Under the pieces are notes generated by a model, which worked only from the letters and a program-made list of their open reading frames with translations, searched no databases and had not been told where the DNA came from. DNA of 64,000 nt from Hyphomicrobiales bacterium (GTDB taxonomy: Bacteria > Pseudomonadota > Alphaproteobacteria > Rhizobiales > Rhizobiaceae), in the NCBI GenBank assembly GCA_021775415.1, contig JAJFHV010000004.1, positions 124,001-188,000 on the forward strand, read 5' to 3'. The position numbers were made by a program, and so were the translations under genes. Below are positions 19,014 to 28,006 of this stretch, piece after piece; position 1 is the first letter of the stretch; every line of letters starts with the position of its first letter.

Positions 19014-19038
19014 TGGCGGACGCAGTAAGCGCCCGCCA
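19014..19038 (-). promoter_or_regulatory. Intercistronic stem-loop between dctP and dctQM
   Basis: TGGCGGaCGC (19014-19023) pairs with GCGcCCGCCA (19029-19038): nine pairs and one mismatch around an AGTAA loop, starting 16 nt after the dctP stop. No U-run follows in the direction of transcription, so it is more likely an mRNA-stabilising or partially attenuating element than a full terminator. Confidence 0.6.
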
Positions 19039-19054
19039 TTGTTCTTGTTGTTTA

Positions 19055-20167
19055 TTACTTCACGGTGTCAGCAAATGCCTTGCCAAGCGCAGCATTTGAA
19101 GCCTGTGAACCAGCCCAGAACGGAACTGCAATTGCAGCAAAGTCCTTCTGAGATTGCCATACTTCCGCGAAGAATGCATTTTCTGCAGAGTTCTTCTCAA
19201 GTGCAGCTTTCGCAGCATTCATGTATGCCGGGAAATAGTCCGCAGGCGTGTCGTGCAGGATGACGCCATGATTCTCGGTCAGGTCCTTGAGCGCTTTACC
19301 GTTTTCATAGATGCGGTAGCTCATTGACTTGGAAAGAGATGCGTTTGCAGCGACTTCAAGTGCCTTTTGCTGTAGTGGTGTCAATGCATCGTAGACATCG
19401 CCATTGATGTACAAGTCTGCGTTCACGACAACCTGGTGGAGGCCCTGAAGATAGTAATGCTTCAGAACTTTCTGGAAACCAAACACGCTGTCAGGTTTCG
19501 GGCAACACCATTCAGCCGCGTCGATTGTACCTTTTTCAAGTGCTGGCAGAATGTCACCACCACCCATCGCAACTGAAGCAATACCGATGTCCTTATATGT
19601 CTGACCAGGAATTCCTGGCGGTGTACGGAAACGGTACTTGCGGAAGTCATCCATGGAGTGGATTGGCTCTTTGAACCAGCCAAGTGCCTCAGGACCAACA
19701 GGCTGCAACATGAAACCCTTTACGTTGACGCCCATCTCATCCCAAAGCCGATCGTAAAGTTCCTTACCACCACCAAACTGGAACCATGACAGGAACGCGA
19801 TATTATCGATGCCTACACCGGCACCTGCAACAGGTGAACCAAACAGCATGGCTGCAGGGTGTTTACCTGACCAGTAGTGAGTCCAGGCAAAGCCACCTTC
19901 AACAAGGCCTTTATCGACCGCATCAAGTGTTTCTTTCACACCGACAACAGCGCCGGCTGGTAGAACTTCAATTACAACTTCACCATTTGTCAGATCGCTC
20001 ACATCTTGAGCAAAAGCCTTCAGCATGACCACTTCGTCAGCCTTGGCTGAAATCACGGATTGTACCCGGATTGTAGTTACGGCTTCCGCAACTTGCGGAA
20101 CCACAAACATCGCCGCCCCAAGAGCTGCTGCAGCAATGCCTTTCGTCAATGTTTTAAGAATGGACAT
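19055..20167 (-). CDS. TRAP transporter solute-binding protein (DctP family, 2-keto acid/mannitol-type)
   Basis: A 370-residue exported protein: signal peptide to about residue 30 (AAAALGAAMFVVPQVAEA), then the DctP fold with VIEVLPAGAVVG, FRTPPGIPGQTY (binding Arg region), EWCCPKPDSVFGFQKV and a long C-terminal helix. The WC-P-P motif region is of the TakP-like group that binds 2-keto acids or related carboxylates with a metal ion. I chose the ATG at 20167, with GGAGGG 6-8 nt upstream, over a GTG six bases earlier. The first gene of the dctP-dctQM-SDR-ADH unit; ligand unknown. Confidence 0.9.
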   Translation of the reverse strand: MSILKTLTKGIAAAALGAAMFVVPQVAEAVTTIRVQSVISAKADEVVMLKAFAQDVSDLTNGEVVIEVLPAGAVVGVKETLDAVDKGLVEGGFAWTHYWSGKHPAAMLFGSPVAGAGVGIDNIAFLSWFQFGGGKELYDRLWDEMGVNVKGFMLQPVGPEALGWFKEPIHSMDDFRKYRFRTPPGIPGQTYKDIGIASVAMGGGDILPALEKGTIDAAEWCCPKPDSVFGFQKVLKHYYLQGLHQVVVNADLYINGDVYDALTPLQQKALEVAANASLSKSMSYRIYENGKALKDLTENHGVILHDTPADYFPAYMNAAKAALEKNSAENAFFAEVWQSQKDFAAIAVPFWAGSQASNAALGKAFADTVK

Positions 20168-20261
20168 TTCCACCCTCCCTTTTAGTTTTCCCTCCGAAAC
20201 AATGTAGTGGCGTTATGTGCCCCGCCGAAGATACGGGATAACGCTGGTTCACTACAATTTT

Positions 20262-20282
20262 TTTGGCAGACTTCCTGCCAAA
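20262..20282. other. Perfect 8-bp hairpin between terC and dctP
   Basis: TTTGGCAG (20262-20269) and CTGCCAAA (20275-20282) pair exactly around a 5-nt loop, 11 nt after the terC stop. On the minus strand A residues, not U, follow. It is therefore not a standard terminator of terC but may be a processing or weak termination point. It lies upstream of the dctP leader. Confidence 0.4.
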
Positions 20283-20293
20283 TTTCTTGGCCA

Positions 20294-20938
20294 TCATGCA
20301 GTTCCCTGCAGGAGCGCCAGAACGCCATTGGCGGGATCGAATACCCCGCGATAAAACATTTCGCTTGATACGTATAAAAGCACGATCAGGCCTGCCCATG
20401 AGATCCATGGATAACGGGTCAGTAATTTCATGATGAGAGCGGCTGCAAAGGCCATCAAAACGATTGCCAAGCCAAGACCAAATACCAGCATCTTTTCATT
20501 GCCATCAGCAATTGCCGCGACCGCCAGAACATTGTCGAGTGACATGGAAACATCAGCAATTGTTATCGAAATAAGCGCCTGCGTCATCGTGCGACGCGGC
20601 TTGCCGGTATATCCGCGTTCCAGATCTTCCGCCAGTTCGGCTGCCTCGGCTGCTTCCTTGTCAATATTTTCGCGAATGTCGCAGTACAGTCTCCAGCACA
20701 CCCAGAACAACAACAATCCGCCAGCCAGCAGCAATCCCGGAATGCCCAATAGTTTTGTGGCAGCAATCGCGAATACGATACGAAGCAGTGCTGCAACAAC
20801 CATCCCATAAAGGATCGCCTTCTTGCGCAATTCCGGTGAAAGCGAAGCCGCTGCCATGCCGATAATCAGCGCATTGTCGCCAGACAACACGATGTCAGCG
20901 ACGACTATGGAGCCAAAGTCAAATAAAGTTGCCAGCAT
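20294..20938 (-). CDS. TerC/YjbE family integral membrane protein
   Basis: A 214-residue protein with about seven membrane segments and the two acidic membrane motifs of the family, LSGDNALIIGMAA at residues 19-31 and ISITIADVSMSLDNVLAVAAI in the second half. Members are linked to metal-ion (manganese, calcium) homeostasis or tellurite resistance; some export Mn2+ to load exoenzymes. A cytoplasmic Glu-rich loop (NIDKEAAEAAELAEDLE) separates the halves. It starts 41 nt after the GMC oxidoreductase on the same strand and may be co-transcribed. No metal riboswitch is visible upstream. Confidence 0.85.
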   Translation of the reverse strand: MLATLFDFGSIVVADIVLSGDNALIIGMAAASLSPELRKKAILYGMVVAALLRIVFAIAATKLLGIPGLLLAGGLLLFWVCWRLYCDIRENIDKEAAEAAELAEDLERGYTGKPRRTMTQALISITIADVSMSLDNVLAVAAIADGNEKMLVFGLGLAIVLMAFAAALIMKLLTRYPWISWAGLIVLLYVSSEMFYRGVFDPANGVLALLQGTA

Positions 20939-20979
20939 CGGTTCTTATCGACCTTTCAGTTTTTCTTGGCAAAGGGGGT

Positions 20980-22578
20980 TCATCGTGCATCCTCCAGGAT
21001 CATGTCGGAAGCTTTTTCACCGATCATGATTGCAGGTGCATTTGTGTTGCCGGATGTAATAACCGGCATGATGGATGCATCGGCGATGCGCAAATTTTCG
21101 ATACCGTGAACCCTTAGTCGAGGGTCTACCACTGCCATTGGGTCGGTTCCCATTTTGCAGGTACCTGTTGGATGATAAATTGTCGTTGCTGTGTCTCGGG
21201 CCCAGTCAAGGATGCTATCCCGGTCATCATTCTCAACTTGCTCGCCGGGAGAATGTTCGCCGGTTGTCAGCGAACTTAATGGCGCATGGCTGGCAATCTT
21301 GCGGGCTATCCGAATACCATCGACCAGCGTGTCGCAATCGGTTTGGGTTGCCAGATAATTTGGGTGAATTACGGGGTGATCCGCCATGTCTGCGGATTTC
21401 AACTTGATCTGCCCCGTGCTTTCCGGCCGCAATTGCAGGACTGACGCAGTGTAGGCTGAAAATTTGTGTGGTCCTTCAGCCGGGCTGTCCGCGCTAAACG
21501 GTTGAATGTGAAACTGGATGTCGGGCGTTTCCAACTCGGCACGTGTCTTGAGGAAACCGGTTCCAAGGCTTGCGGCCATCGTCATTGGTCCGGTTCTGGT
21601 GAAAACATATTGAGCACCAATCAATGCCTGCTTGAATATATTGCCGACCTCCGTGTTGATTGTCGGAATGTTGCATTTGAAAACTGGGCGGGCCTGCAAA
21701 TGATCCTGCAGGTTTTTGCCAACCCCTGAAAGTTGGTGGCGTACGTTGATGCCAGTGTTGCTGAGGCAATCCTGCGGACCTATTCCCGAAACCATCAACA
21801 ATTGGGGTGACGCGATTGCCCCGGCTGACAGAATGACTTCCTTGCGGGCATTTATGGTAATTGTATCGCCACCCCGGTTGGCGCTAATGCCTGTTGCCTT
21901 GTTACCGTCAAACAGAATTTTCTCCACCGCAGTATTGGTGAAAATTCGTAAATTTTTGCGGGCTTTAACCGGGTGCAAATAAGCGACAGCAGAACTGCAA
22001 CGCTTGCCATTTTTTGTAGTCAGCTGAAAATAACCAACTCCCTCCTGATCTTCACCATTGTAATCAGGATTGTGTTTGTAGCCGGCATTCAGTGCAGCGG
22101 AAATCCACGCATCCACGATTTGCCGTTTCAATCGGGTAGGCGAAACGGAAAGCGGACCGTCGGTTCCACGCACCTCGCTATCATTGGCTTCCCAGGTCTC
22201 GGATCGCTTGAAATAGGGAAGCACGTCTGACCATCCCCAGCCGGTGTTGCCCAACTGTCGCCACTGATCGAAGTCGCGAGATTGTCCGCGTACATACAAC
22301 AGACCGTTGATGGAGCTTGAACCGCCAAGCACCTTGCCTCTGGGCCAGGGAATAGAACGACCATTGAGACCAGGGTCTGGAGCCGTTTGATAACACCAGT
22401 CAGTAGCGGGATTGCCCATCGTCTTGAAGTAGCCGACGGGCACATGGATCCAGGGAGAGGAATCCGGCCCGCCAGCTTCAACGACGGCAACTTTATTGCG
22501 TGAATCAGCCGAAAGCCGGTTTGCAATAACGCAACCGGCAGATCCAGCGCCTACTATGATGTAGTCAAATTCCGCCAA
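20980..22578 (-). CDS. GMC-family FAD oxidoreductase (choline dehydrogenase-like)
   Basis: A 532-residue flavoprotein: FAD motif DYIIVGAGSAGCVIANRL at 5-22, [25 protein letters not shown] and the active-site ending YHPTGTCKMGTD ... GNTNAPAIMIGEKASDM. It oxidises an alcohol; the divergence from BetA (a second, truer BetA is at the other end of the window) argues against choline as the substrate. The start is TTG at 22578, supported by GGAG 5 nt upstream and by the fold beginning right there. It is divergent from an IclR regulator, which probably controls it. Confidence 0.88.
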   Translation of the reverse strand: MAEFDYIIVGAGSAGCVIANRLSADSRNKVAVVEAGGPDSSPWIHVPVGYFKTMGNPATDWCYQTAPDPGLNGRSIPWPRGKVLGGSSSINGLLYVRGQSRDFDQWRQLGNTGWGWSDVLPYFKRSETWEANDSEVRGTDGPLSVSPTRLKRQIVDAWISAALNAGYKHNPDYNGEDQEGVGYFQLTTKNGKRCSSAVAYLHPVKARKNLRIFTNTAVEKILFDGNKATGISANRGGDTITINARKEVILSAGAIASPQLLMVSGIGPQDCLSNTGINVRHQLSGVGKNLQDHLQARPVFKCNIPTINTEVGNIFKQALIGAQYVFTRTGPMTMAASLGTGFLKTRAELETPDIQFHIQPFSADSPAEGPHKFSAYTASVLQLRPESTGQIKLKSADMADHPVIHPNYLATQTDCDTLVDGIRIARKIASHAPLSSLTTGEHSPGEQVENDDRDSILDWARDTATTIYHPTGTCKMGTDPMAVVDPRLRVHGIENLRIADASIMPVITSGNTNAPAIMIGEKASDMILEDAR

Positions 22579-22684
22579 AAATGCTCCAAAAGTTTAAAAA
22601 ATGAGACTTGTATTCCCATTTATTTTATGAAACCATATAATTTGTATATCAGCAAGCAGAATATTTTCCGGCAGGAAGGCTCAC
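22579..22684. promoter_or_regulatory. AT-rich divergent promoter region, GMC oxidoreductase / iclR
   Basis: 106 nt, strongly AT-rich. A consensus -10 TATAAT stands at 22636-22641 on the plus strand without a good -35. It overlaps a loose inverted repeat (ATATA ... TATAT, 22635-22649). An IclR-type operator is expected here, but I cannot point to one with certainty. Confidence 0.4.
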
Positions 22685-23443
22685 ATGACTGGCGAACGTA
22701 CCCCGACCAATCTACGGATGCTTTTGATCATGGAGATTGTTGGTGACGCAGGGCAGGCGCTTTCTCCAACCGAGATTAACAGCCGACTCAAACTGCCCAA
22801 GCAAACGATTCACCGATTGTGTAACACTTTGGTTGAGCAGGGATTCCTGATCAAAGACGGTGTGGACAAGAAACTTAGGCCTGCCAGGCGTACACGTGTC
22901 ATTGCTTCCGGAATTTTGACCGCATCAAGATTTCACATTGCCCGGCACCAAATCTTGCAGGGCGTCGCCGATGCGGTGGGTGAGACAGTCAATTTCGTTA
23001 TGCCGGAAGATGACGGGATGAGCTATATCGACCGAATTGAGACCGATTGGGCGTTTCGCGTCCAGCTGCCGATTGGTACGCATGTACCTTTTCACTGCAC
23101 AGCCAGTGGGAAAACCTTCCTTGCCGGCCTGCCAAATCAAGCCCGAAAGAAAATAGTGGCAGCCCTTCAACTGGAAAAACTTACGCCCAACACCATAGAC
23201 GACCCCGAACTATTGCTGGAAGAGCTGCGCGTCATATCCAAACAAGGCTATGCAATTGACAATGAAGAGTTTATGGAAGGCATGCTCGCGATTGCGGTAC
23301 CGATATCGAACATGCAAGGCATGTTTCATGCAGCCCTTGCCTTTCACGGTCCAGGTTTGCGGCTTTCCGTCGACGGGCTTGTATCCAAAAAAGGCGTTCT
23401 GTTAGAAGCCGCCCGAAAACTGACTGAAACGATATTTGACTAA
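22685..23443 (+). CDS. IclR-family transcriptional regulator
   Basis: A 252-residue protein with an N-terminal winged helix (residues 9-70; LSPTEINSRLKLPKQTIHRL) and a C-terminal GAF-like effector domain (VADAVGETVNFVMPEDDGM, HCTASGKTFLAGL, GYAIDNEEFMEGMLAIAVPI). This is the complete family layout. AGGAAGG stands 5 nt before the ATG. It is divergent from the GMC oxidoreductase and convergent with the 2-hydroxyacid dehydrogenase; the first is the likely target. The effector is unknown. Confidence 0.92.
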   Translation: MTGERTPTNLRMLLIMEIVGDAGQALSPTEINSRLKLPKQTIHRLCNTLVEQGFLIKDGVDKKLRPARRTRVIASGILTASRFHIARHQILQGVADAVGETVNFVMPEDDGMSYIDRIETDWAFRVQLPIGTHVPFHCTASGKTFLAGLPNQARKKIVAALQLEKLTPNTIDDPELLLEELRVISKQGYAIDNEEFMEGMLAIAVPISNMQGMFHAALAFHGPGLRLSVDGLVSKKGVLLEAARKLTETIFD

Positions 23444-23465
23444 GAAAACACCAGTCAAAACCGTA

Positions 23466-24587
23466 TCAGGCCGGTAAAAGCACTGATTGATTGATGTCAG
23501 AGATTTTGTTCAACCCCAACAATGCGAGGGTGATGCTTAACTCCTCGCCAAGCACGTCACAAAACCTCGTAAGACCCTGTTCCCCGTCCGCAGCAATTGC
23601 GAATTGCCAGGGCCTTCCAAGCATCACAAAGTCAGCACCCATCGCGTATGCCTTGACGATATCTTCACCACTTCGGATGCCGGAATCATAAAATAACGGA
23701 AATTTACTACCCACCGCTGTTCTGATATTTGCCAGCGCATGTATGGCTAATGGTGCACTCTCCATCTGACGGCCTCCGTGACTGGAAACCTGGATTGCAT
23801 CAACGCCACACTTTTTGAGTTGAAGTGCATCTTCCGGGTCCAGCACACCCTTTACCACCAGCTTGCCCTTCCAGCGCTCGCGTAACCGTTTCAAAAATTC
23901 CCAATCTGCACCAGCACGGCTTGCACTGCGTTCAAACCGGGAAATGGATCCATCGAAATTCGCAAAGCCCGGCGGGCCATTCAAAAGCGTTTTGAAAGAC
24001 CACTCGGGGTGCATCGCAAAATCGACAAACTGGTTGAAGCCAATTTTGAAGGGTATTTTAAAACCACGCCGTAATTCGCTCGGTCGGCGTCCAACTTCAG
24101 CAACGTCCGCTGTAAAGACCAGGACTTCATATCCGCAATTTTTCGCACGATCCAGAAAACCGTCACAGATTGATTCATCACTGCTGTAATACAGTTGAAA
24201 CCAGGCATTGCCGGCTGCTGTTTCAATCATTTTTTCCATAGGTGTCGAAGCGGCAATCGAAACACCAACTGGAATATTGTGTTTTGCGGCAAGGCGGGCA
24301 AGCATCAAATCTGCGCCGGGTGCCGACAAGTTGCACATGCCCATTGGCGCTATTCCAAAAGGCAGGTTTGTCGGCTTTCCAAAAAGTTCAGTTTTAACGC
24401 TGCGATCTGCGACGTCCTTAAACACCCTGGGGCGCAGTTTGATGTCGCGAATGGCGTTCCGATTGGATATTTCGCCTGCACCCGAGCCTGCAGCACCATC
24501 AATTAAATCGAAAACGATCCAGGGCAGACGGCGTTTTGCCAGTGCCCGGGCATCCTCAACACAATGGATCGACCTGTCCCAAAACAT
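23466..24587 (-). CDS. FMN-dependent 2-hydroxyacid dehydrogenase/oxidase (LldD/glycolate oxidase family)
   Basis: A 373-residue TIM-barrel flavoprotein. Family marks: PFGIAPMGMCNLSAPGAD, TADVAEVGRRPSELRRGF (phosphate-binding loop region), VVKGVLDPEDA with the FMN Lys, the catalytic His in QVSSHGGRQ, FYDSGIRSGEDIVKAYAMGADFVMLGRP. The usual DGGIR reads DSGIR. The substrate may be lactate, mandelate, glycolate or another 2-hydroxyacid. The start ATG at 24587 lies 12 nt after the sthA stop on the same strand, so both are probably on one transcript and produce or balance reducing equivalents together. Confidence 0.88.
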   Translation of the reverse strand: MFWDRSIHCVEDARALAKRRLPWIVFDLIDGAAGSGAGEISNRNAIRDIKLRPRVFKDVADRSVKTELFGKPTNLPFGIAPMGMCNLSAPGADLMLARLAAKHNIPVGVSIAASTPMEKMIETAAGNAWFQLYYSSDESICDGFLDRAKNCGYEVLVFTADVAEVGRRPSELRRGFKIPFKIGFNQFVDFAMHPEWSFKTLLNGPPGFANFDGSISRFERSASRAGADWEFLKRLRERWKGKLVVKGVLDPEDALQLKKCGVDAIQVSSHGGRQMESAPLAIHALANIRTAVGSKFPLFYDSGIRSGEDIVKAYAMGADFVMLGRPWQFAIAADGEQGLTRFCDVLGEELSITLALLGLNKISDINQSVLLPA

Positions 24588-24599
24588 TACAGACTAACC

Positions 24600-25994
24600 T
24601 CAAACTGGCGGCATACGGTTCCAGGCATCCAATGCGGCAATTTTGTAGGCCTCGGCAAGGGTTGGGTAATTAAATGTATTTTCCACGAAATACTCCAATG
24701 TTCCCCCCAAGTTGAGTACCGCCTGGCCAATGTGAATAAGTTCAGTCGCGCCTTCGCCGACAATATGGCAGCCCAAAAGCTTGCGTGTCTTTAATGAGAA
24801 AATCAGCTTAAGCATGCCGGTATCAAGCCCCATAATGTGACCGCGCGATGTCTCGCGAAACCTGGCAATACCGCATTCATACGAAATTTTTCGATCAGTA
24901 ATTTCTTCCTCGGTCATCCCGACGGTTGATATTTCCGGGACAGAATAAATTCCGTATGGAAAAAACTCTGGTGGATCGTAGCCCGCTTCACCCAGCGCGT
25001 GACATGCAGCAATCCGGCCCTGTTCCATAGAGGTCGATGCGAGGCTCGGAAACCCGATAACATCACCCGCCGCGTAAATGTGGGGCACTTTGGTTTGGAA
25101 AGTCTTGGGGTCGACAACAAGTCGGCCGCGATGATCGCATTCAAGGCCGCATGCCTTGAGATTAAGGGCTTCGGTTGCACCGACCCGACCTGCTGCAAAC
25201 AGCACAACATCGGAACGAATATTGCGCCCCCCCTCAAGCTGTACCCGGCAGCTTCCGTTCTTGGCTTTTGAGACCTTCTCCACCTTGCAGCCAAACCTCA
25301 TGACCATGCGGCGGTCGCGAAGCTGGTAGGTAAAATCTTCAATCAGCTCCCGGTCGATGAAGTCCAGCATTGTTTCGCGTGGTTCCACCAGTGTTACGCC
25401 GACATCAAGGGCATTGAATATGGTCGCATATTCAATGCCGATCACTCCCGCACCAATCACCGTCATCGAACGGGGCAAGTCAGCCAATTCCAGTATGCCA
25501 TCACTGTCGAAGATACATTCGTTATCGATCGGTACGTCTTTCGGGCGATAAGGCACAGTTCCAACCGCCAAAAGAAAGTGATCGGCTGAAAAATGGAAGG
25601 TTTCTCCCTCTTCACCTTCAACCTCAATTTTCTTTTCATCGACGAATTTTGCCTCGCCACGAAGGGTTGTCACCTGATTTCGGGCGAACTGATGTTCCAG
25701 CACCTCAATCTCATGATTAAGCGTGATGTGTAGCCGGGTGCGCAAATCATTTGCCGAAATGTCCTGCTTGACCCGGTACGAGCGGCCGTAGAAACCGCGC
25801 TCGCGCCAACCGGACAAATTAAGGGCGGTCTCGCGCAAGGTCTTGGAGGGAATTGTACCGGTGTGTACCGAAACACCGCCCACTCGCCTGCCGCGCTCGA
25901 CCACGAGCACGTCGCGGCCAAATTTTGCCGCCTGAATGGCTGCCCGGCGCCCGGCGGGCCCGCTGCCGATAACGATCAGATCATAGTGGTCCAT
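24600..25994 (-). CDS. sthA: Soluble pyridine nucleotide transhydrogenase (Si-specific)
   Basis: A 464-residue flavoprotein disulfide-reductase-fold enzyme that moves hydride between NADPH and NAD+. It has DLIVIGSGPAGRRAA at the N-terminus, VGGVSVHTGTIPSKTLRE (the SthA form, in which the redox cysteine pair of lipoamide dehydrogenases is absent), VIGAGVIGIEYATIF, AAGRVGATEAL, YAAGDVIG and a dimerisation domain ending in NYPTLAEAYKIAALDAWNR. The ATG at 25994 directly starts the FAD fold. It is followed at 12 nt by the FMN hydroxyacid dehydrogenase. Confidence 0.93.
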   Translation of the reverse strand: MDHYDLIVIGSGPAGRRAAIQAAKFGRDVLVVERGRRVGGVSVHTGTIPSKTLRETALNLSGWRERGFYGRSYRVKQDISANDLRTRLHITLNHEIEVLEHQFARNQVTTLRGEAKFVDEKKIEVEGEEGETFHFSADHFLLAVGTVPYRPKDVPIDNECIFDSDGILELADLPRSMTVIGAGVIGIEYATIFNALDVGVTLVEPRETMLDFIDRELIEDFTYQLRDRRMVMRFGCKVEKVSKAKNGSCRVQLEGGRNIRSDVVLFAAGRVGATEALNLKACGLECDHRGRLVVDPKTFQTKVPHIYAAGDVIGFPSLASTSMEQGRIAACHALGEAGYDPPEFFPYGIYSVPEISTVGMTEEEITDRKISYECGIARFRETSRGHIMGLDTGMLKLIFSLKTRKLLGCHIVGEGATELIHIGQAVLNLGGTLEYFVENTFNYPTLAEAYKIAALDAWNRMPPV

Positions 25995-26108
25995 AAATTC
26001 CCCATAATTTAGTTGCTGTTATCCAGATTAGCAAACCTGTGCAACACGGTAGACTCTCCGGCTTAATCATGCGAGTGCAAACCCTTCAAATTTCATAATT
26101 GACGAACC

Positions 26109-26777
26109 ATGCGCCAGCTTGACCAGATCAAAATTTGCGGACTTTCCACACGCGAAGCAGTTGACGCCGTTGTAAACGGCGGAGCAACGCACATGGGCAT
26201 GATCTTTTTTGAAAAAAGCCCTCGCCATGTGAGCATTGAAAAAGCTGCTGAACTCTCTGCCCATGCCGCAGATCGCATCGTCAAAGTTGCCGTTACAGTC
26301 GATGCGGATGAAGACTACCTCGACCAGATTGTCGAGATGGTTCAACCGGACATGTTGCAATTTCATGGCAGCGAGACGCCTCAGCATCTGTCCTCGGTTA
26401 AGGCCCGTTACGGACTGCCGGTGATGAAGGCCATACCCGTTCGTGGTAGCGAAGATCTTGAAGTGGCCAGACCTTACGTTGGTATCGTCGATGAATTTTT
26501 GTTTGACGCAAAACCCCCCGAAGGTTCAGAGCTACCCGGTGGCAATGGTGTTCCGTTTGACTGGCAGATTATGCACCAGCTTGACCTTGATGCGCCTTAC
26601 ATGCTTTCGGGTGGGCTGGATGTTCATAACATAGATGATGCAATTGCCCTTTCGGATGTGGTGGCGATTGATGTATCGTCTGGTGTAGAACGTGCGCCTG
26701 GTGAAAAAGACATCGACATGATCGAAGCGTTTTTGATGCAGATAAAGCAAAGCGAAAAGACAGGAAGTGACGCGTGA
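26109..26777 (+). CDS. trpF: Phosphoribosylanthranilate isomerase
   Basis: A 222-residue single-domain TIM barrel for the third step of tryptophan synthesis. It shows the N-terminal IKICGLS with catalytic Cys, [13 protein letters not shown] (family form G-x-x-F-x-x-x-S-x-R), LQFHGSETP and the end [19 protein letters not shown] with the catalytic Asp and phosphate-binding loop. It opens the trpF-trpB-trpA-accD unit; its stop overlaps the GTG of trpB (GTGA). I see no ribosome site of note and no leader peptide or attenuator upstream. Confidence 0.96.
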   Translation: MRQLDQIKICGLSTREAVDAVVNGGATHMGMIFFEKSPRHVSIEKAAELSAHAADRIVKVAVTVDADEDYLDQIVEMVQPDMLQFHGSETPQHLSSVKARYGLPVMKAIPVRGSEDLEVARPYVGIVDEFLFDAKPPEGSELPGGNGVPFDWQIMHQLDLDAPYMLSGGLDVHNIDDAIALSDVVAIDVSSGVERAPGEKDIDMIEAFLMQIKQSEKTGSDA

Positions 26778-27991
26778 GTACGGTTGAACCAAATTCGTTC
26801 AGGGCGGGTCCTGATCCCGAGGGTCATTTCGGAATTTTCGGTGGTCGCTATGTTGCCGAAACCCTGATGCCGCTTATTCTGGATTTGGAGAAAGCTTATT
26901 ACGAAGCAAAAGAAGATCCTGAATTCAAGGCGGAGCTCGAACATCTCAATACCCACTACTCCGGCAGACCATCACCGCTGTATTTTGCGGAAGGCCTGAC
27001 CAAACATCTGGGTGGTGCAAAAATCTATTTCAAACGCGATGAACTCAATCATACGGGTTCTCACAAGATCAACAATTGCCTGGGTCAAATCCTGCTTGCC
27101 CGCAAAATGGGCAAAACAAGGATTATTGCGGAAACCGGTGCGGGACAACACGGTGTTGCAACAGCAACGGTTGCTGCAAAATTTGGCTATCCTTGTGTGG
27201 TTTATATGGGTGAAACCGACGTGGAGCGACAATCGCCAAATGTTTTCCGCATGAAACTGTTGGGGGCGGAGATCGTTCCGGTAACTTCGGGCGCTGGTAC
27301 CTTGAAAGACGCGATGAACGAAGCACTGCGTGACTGGGTGACCAATGTGGAAGATACCTACTACATCATTGGTACGGCCGCCGGACCGCACCCATATCCT
27401 GAACTGGTGCGTGATTTCCAGTCGGTGATCGGTAATGAGGTCCGTGGACAGATTATGGAAGCCGAAGGTCGTTTGCCGGATATGTTGATTGCTGCGGTCG
27501 GTGGCGGTTCAAATGCAATCGGCCTGTTCCATCCTTTCCTTGATGAAAAAGACATTCAGATTGTCGGCGTGGAAGCCGGTGGCCATGGCCTCGATGGTGA
27601 TGAGCATTGCGCTTCAATTTCTGCTGGCAAGCCCGGTGTTCTGCATGGAAATCGAACCTTCCTGTTGCAGGATGATGATGGCCAAATCCTTGAAGGTCAT
27701 TCAATTTCCGCCGGCCTTGATTATCCAGGTATTGGACCAGAACATTCCTGGCTCAAGGAAGCAGGTCGCGTAGATTACGTTCCGATTATGGACACGGAGG
27801 CACTTGAAGCGTTTCAGTTGCTTTGCAAGGTCGAGGGGATCATCCCGGCGCTGGAACCAAGCCATGCACTGGCTGAGGTGATGAAGCGCGCACCCAAAAT
27901 GGGCAAGGACCAAATCATAGTCATGAATTTGTGCGGTCGCGGTGACAAGGATGTTTTCACCGTCGGCAAGGCACTTGGCTTCGAGCTTTAG
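26774..27991 (+). CDS. trpB: Tryptophan synthase beta chain
   Basis: A 405-residue PLP enzyme that joins indole and serine. Visible are [12 protein letters not shown], the PLP lysine in [20 protein letters not shown], the phosphate loop [11 protein letters not shown] and the ending [14 protein letters not shown]. The length is typical. It starts with GTG at 26774 inside the trpF stop and is followed at 15 nt by trpA, its complex partner. Confidence 0.97.
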   Translation: MSTVEPNSFRAGPDPEGHFGIFGGRYVAETLMPLILDLEKAYYEAKEDPEFKAELEHLNTHYSGRPSPLYFAEGLTKHLGGAKIYFKRDELNHTGSHKINNCLGQILLARKMGKTRIIAETGAGQHGVATATVAAKFGYPCVVYMGETDVERQSPNVFRMKLLGAEIVPVTSGAGTLKDAMNEALRDWVTNVEDTYYIIGTAAGPHPYPELVRDFQSVIGNEVRGQIMEAEGRLPDMLIAAVGGGSNAIGLFHPFLDEKDIQIVGVEAGGHGLDGDEHCASISAGKPGVLHGNRTFLLQDDDGQILEGHSISAGLDYPGIGPEHSWLKEAGRVDYVPIMDTEALEAFQLLCKVEGIIPALEPSHALAEVMKRAPKMGKDQIIVMNLCGRGDKDVFTVGKALGFEL

Positions 27992-28006
27992 GAAACCCAA
28001 TCTGCA

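Noticed and set aside
20262-20282. Hairpin as the terC terminator
   Set aside because: On the transcribed strand A residues follow the stem instead of U, so it does not meet the intrinsic terminator pattern.
20980-22578. GMC oxidoreductase as a second BetA
   Set aside because: It lacks the long near-identical BetA segments seen in the gene at 58976-60667, such as the EFGGSDIGP stretch, and is regulated by a divergent IclR gene. A different alcohol is more likely.
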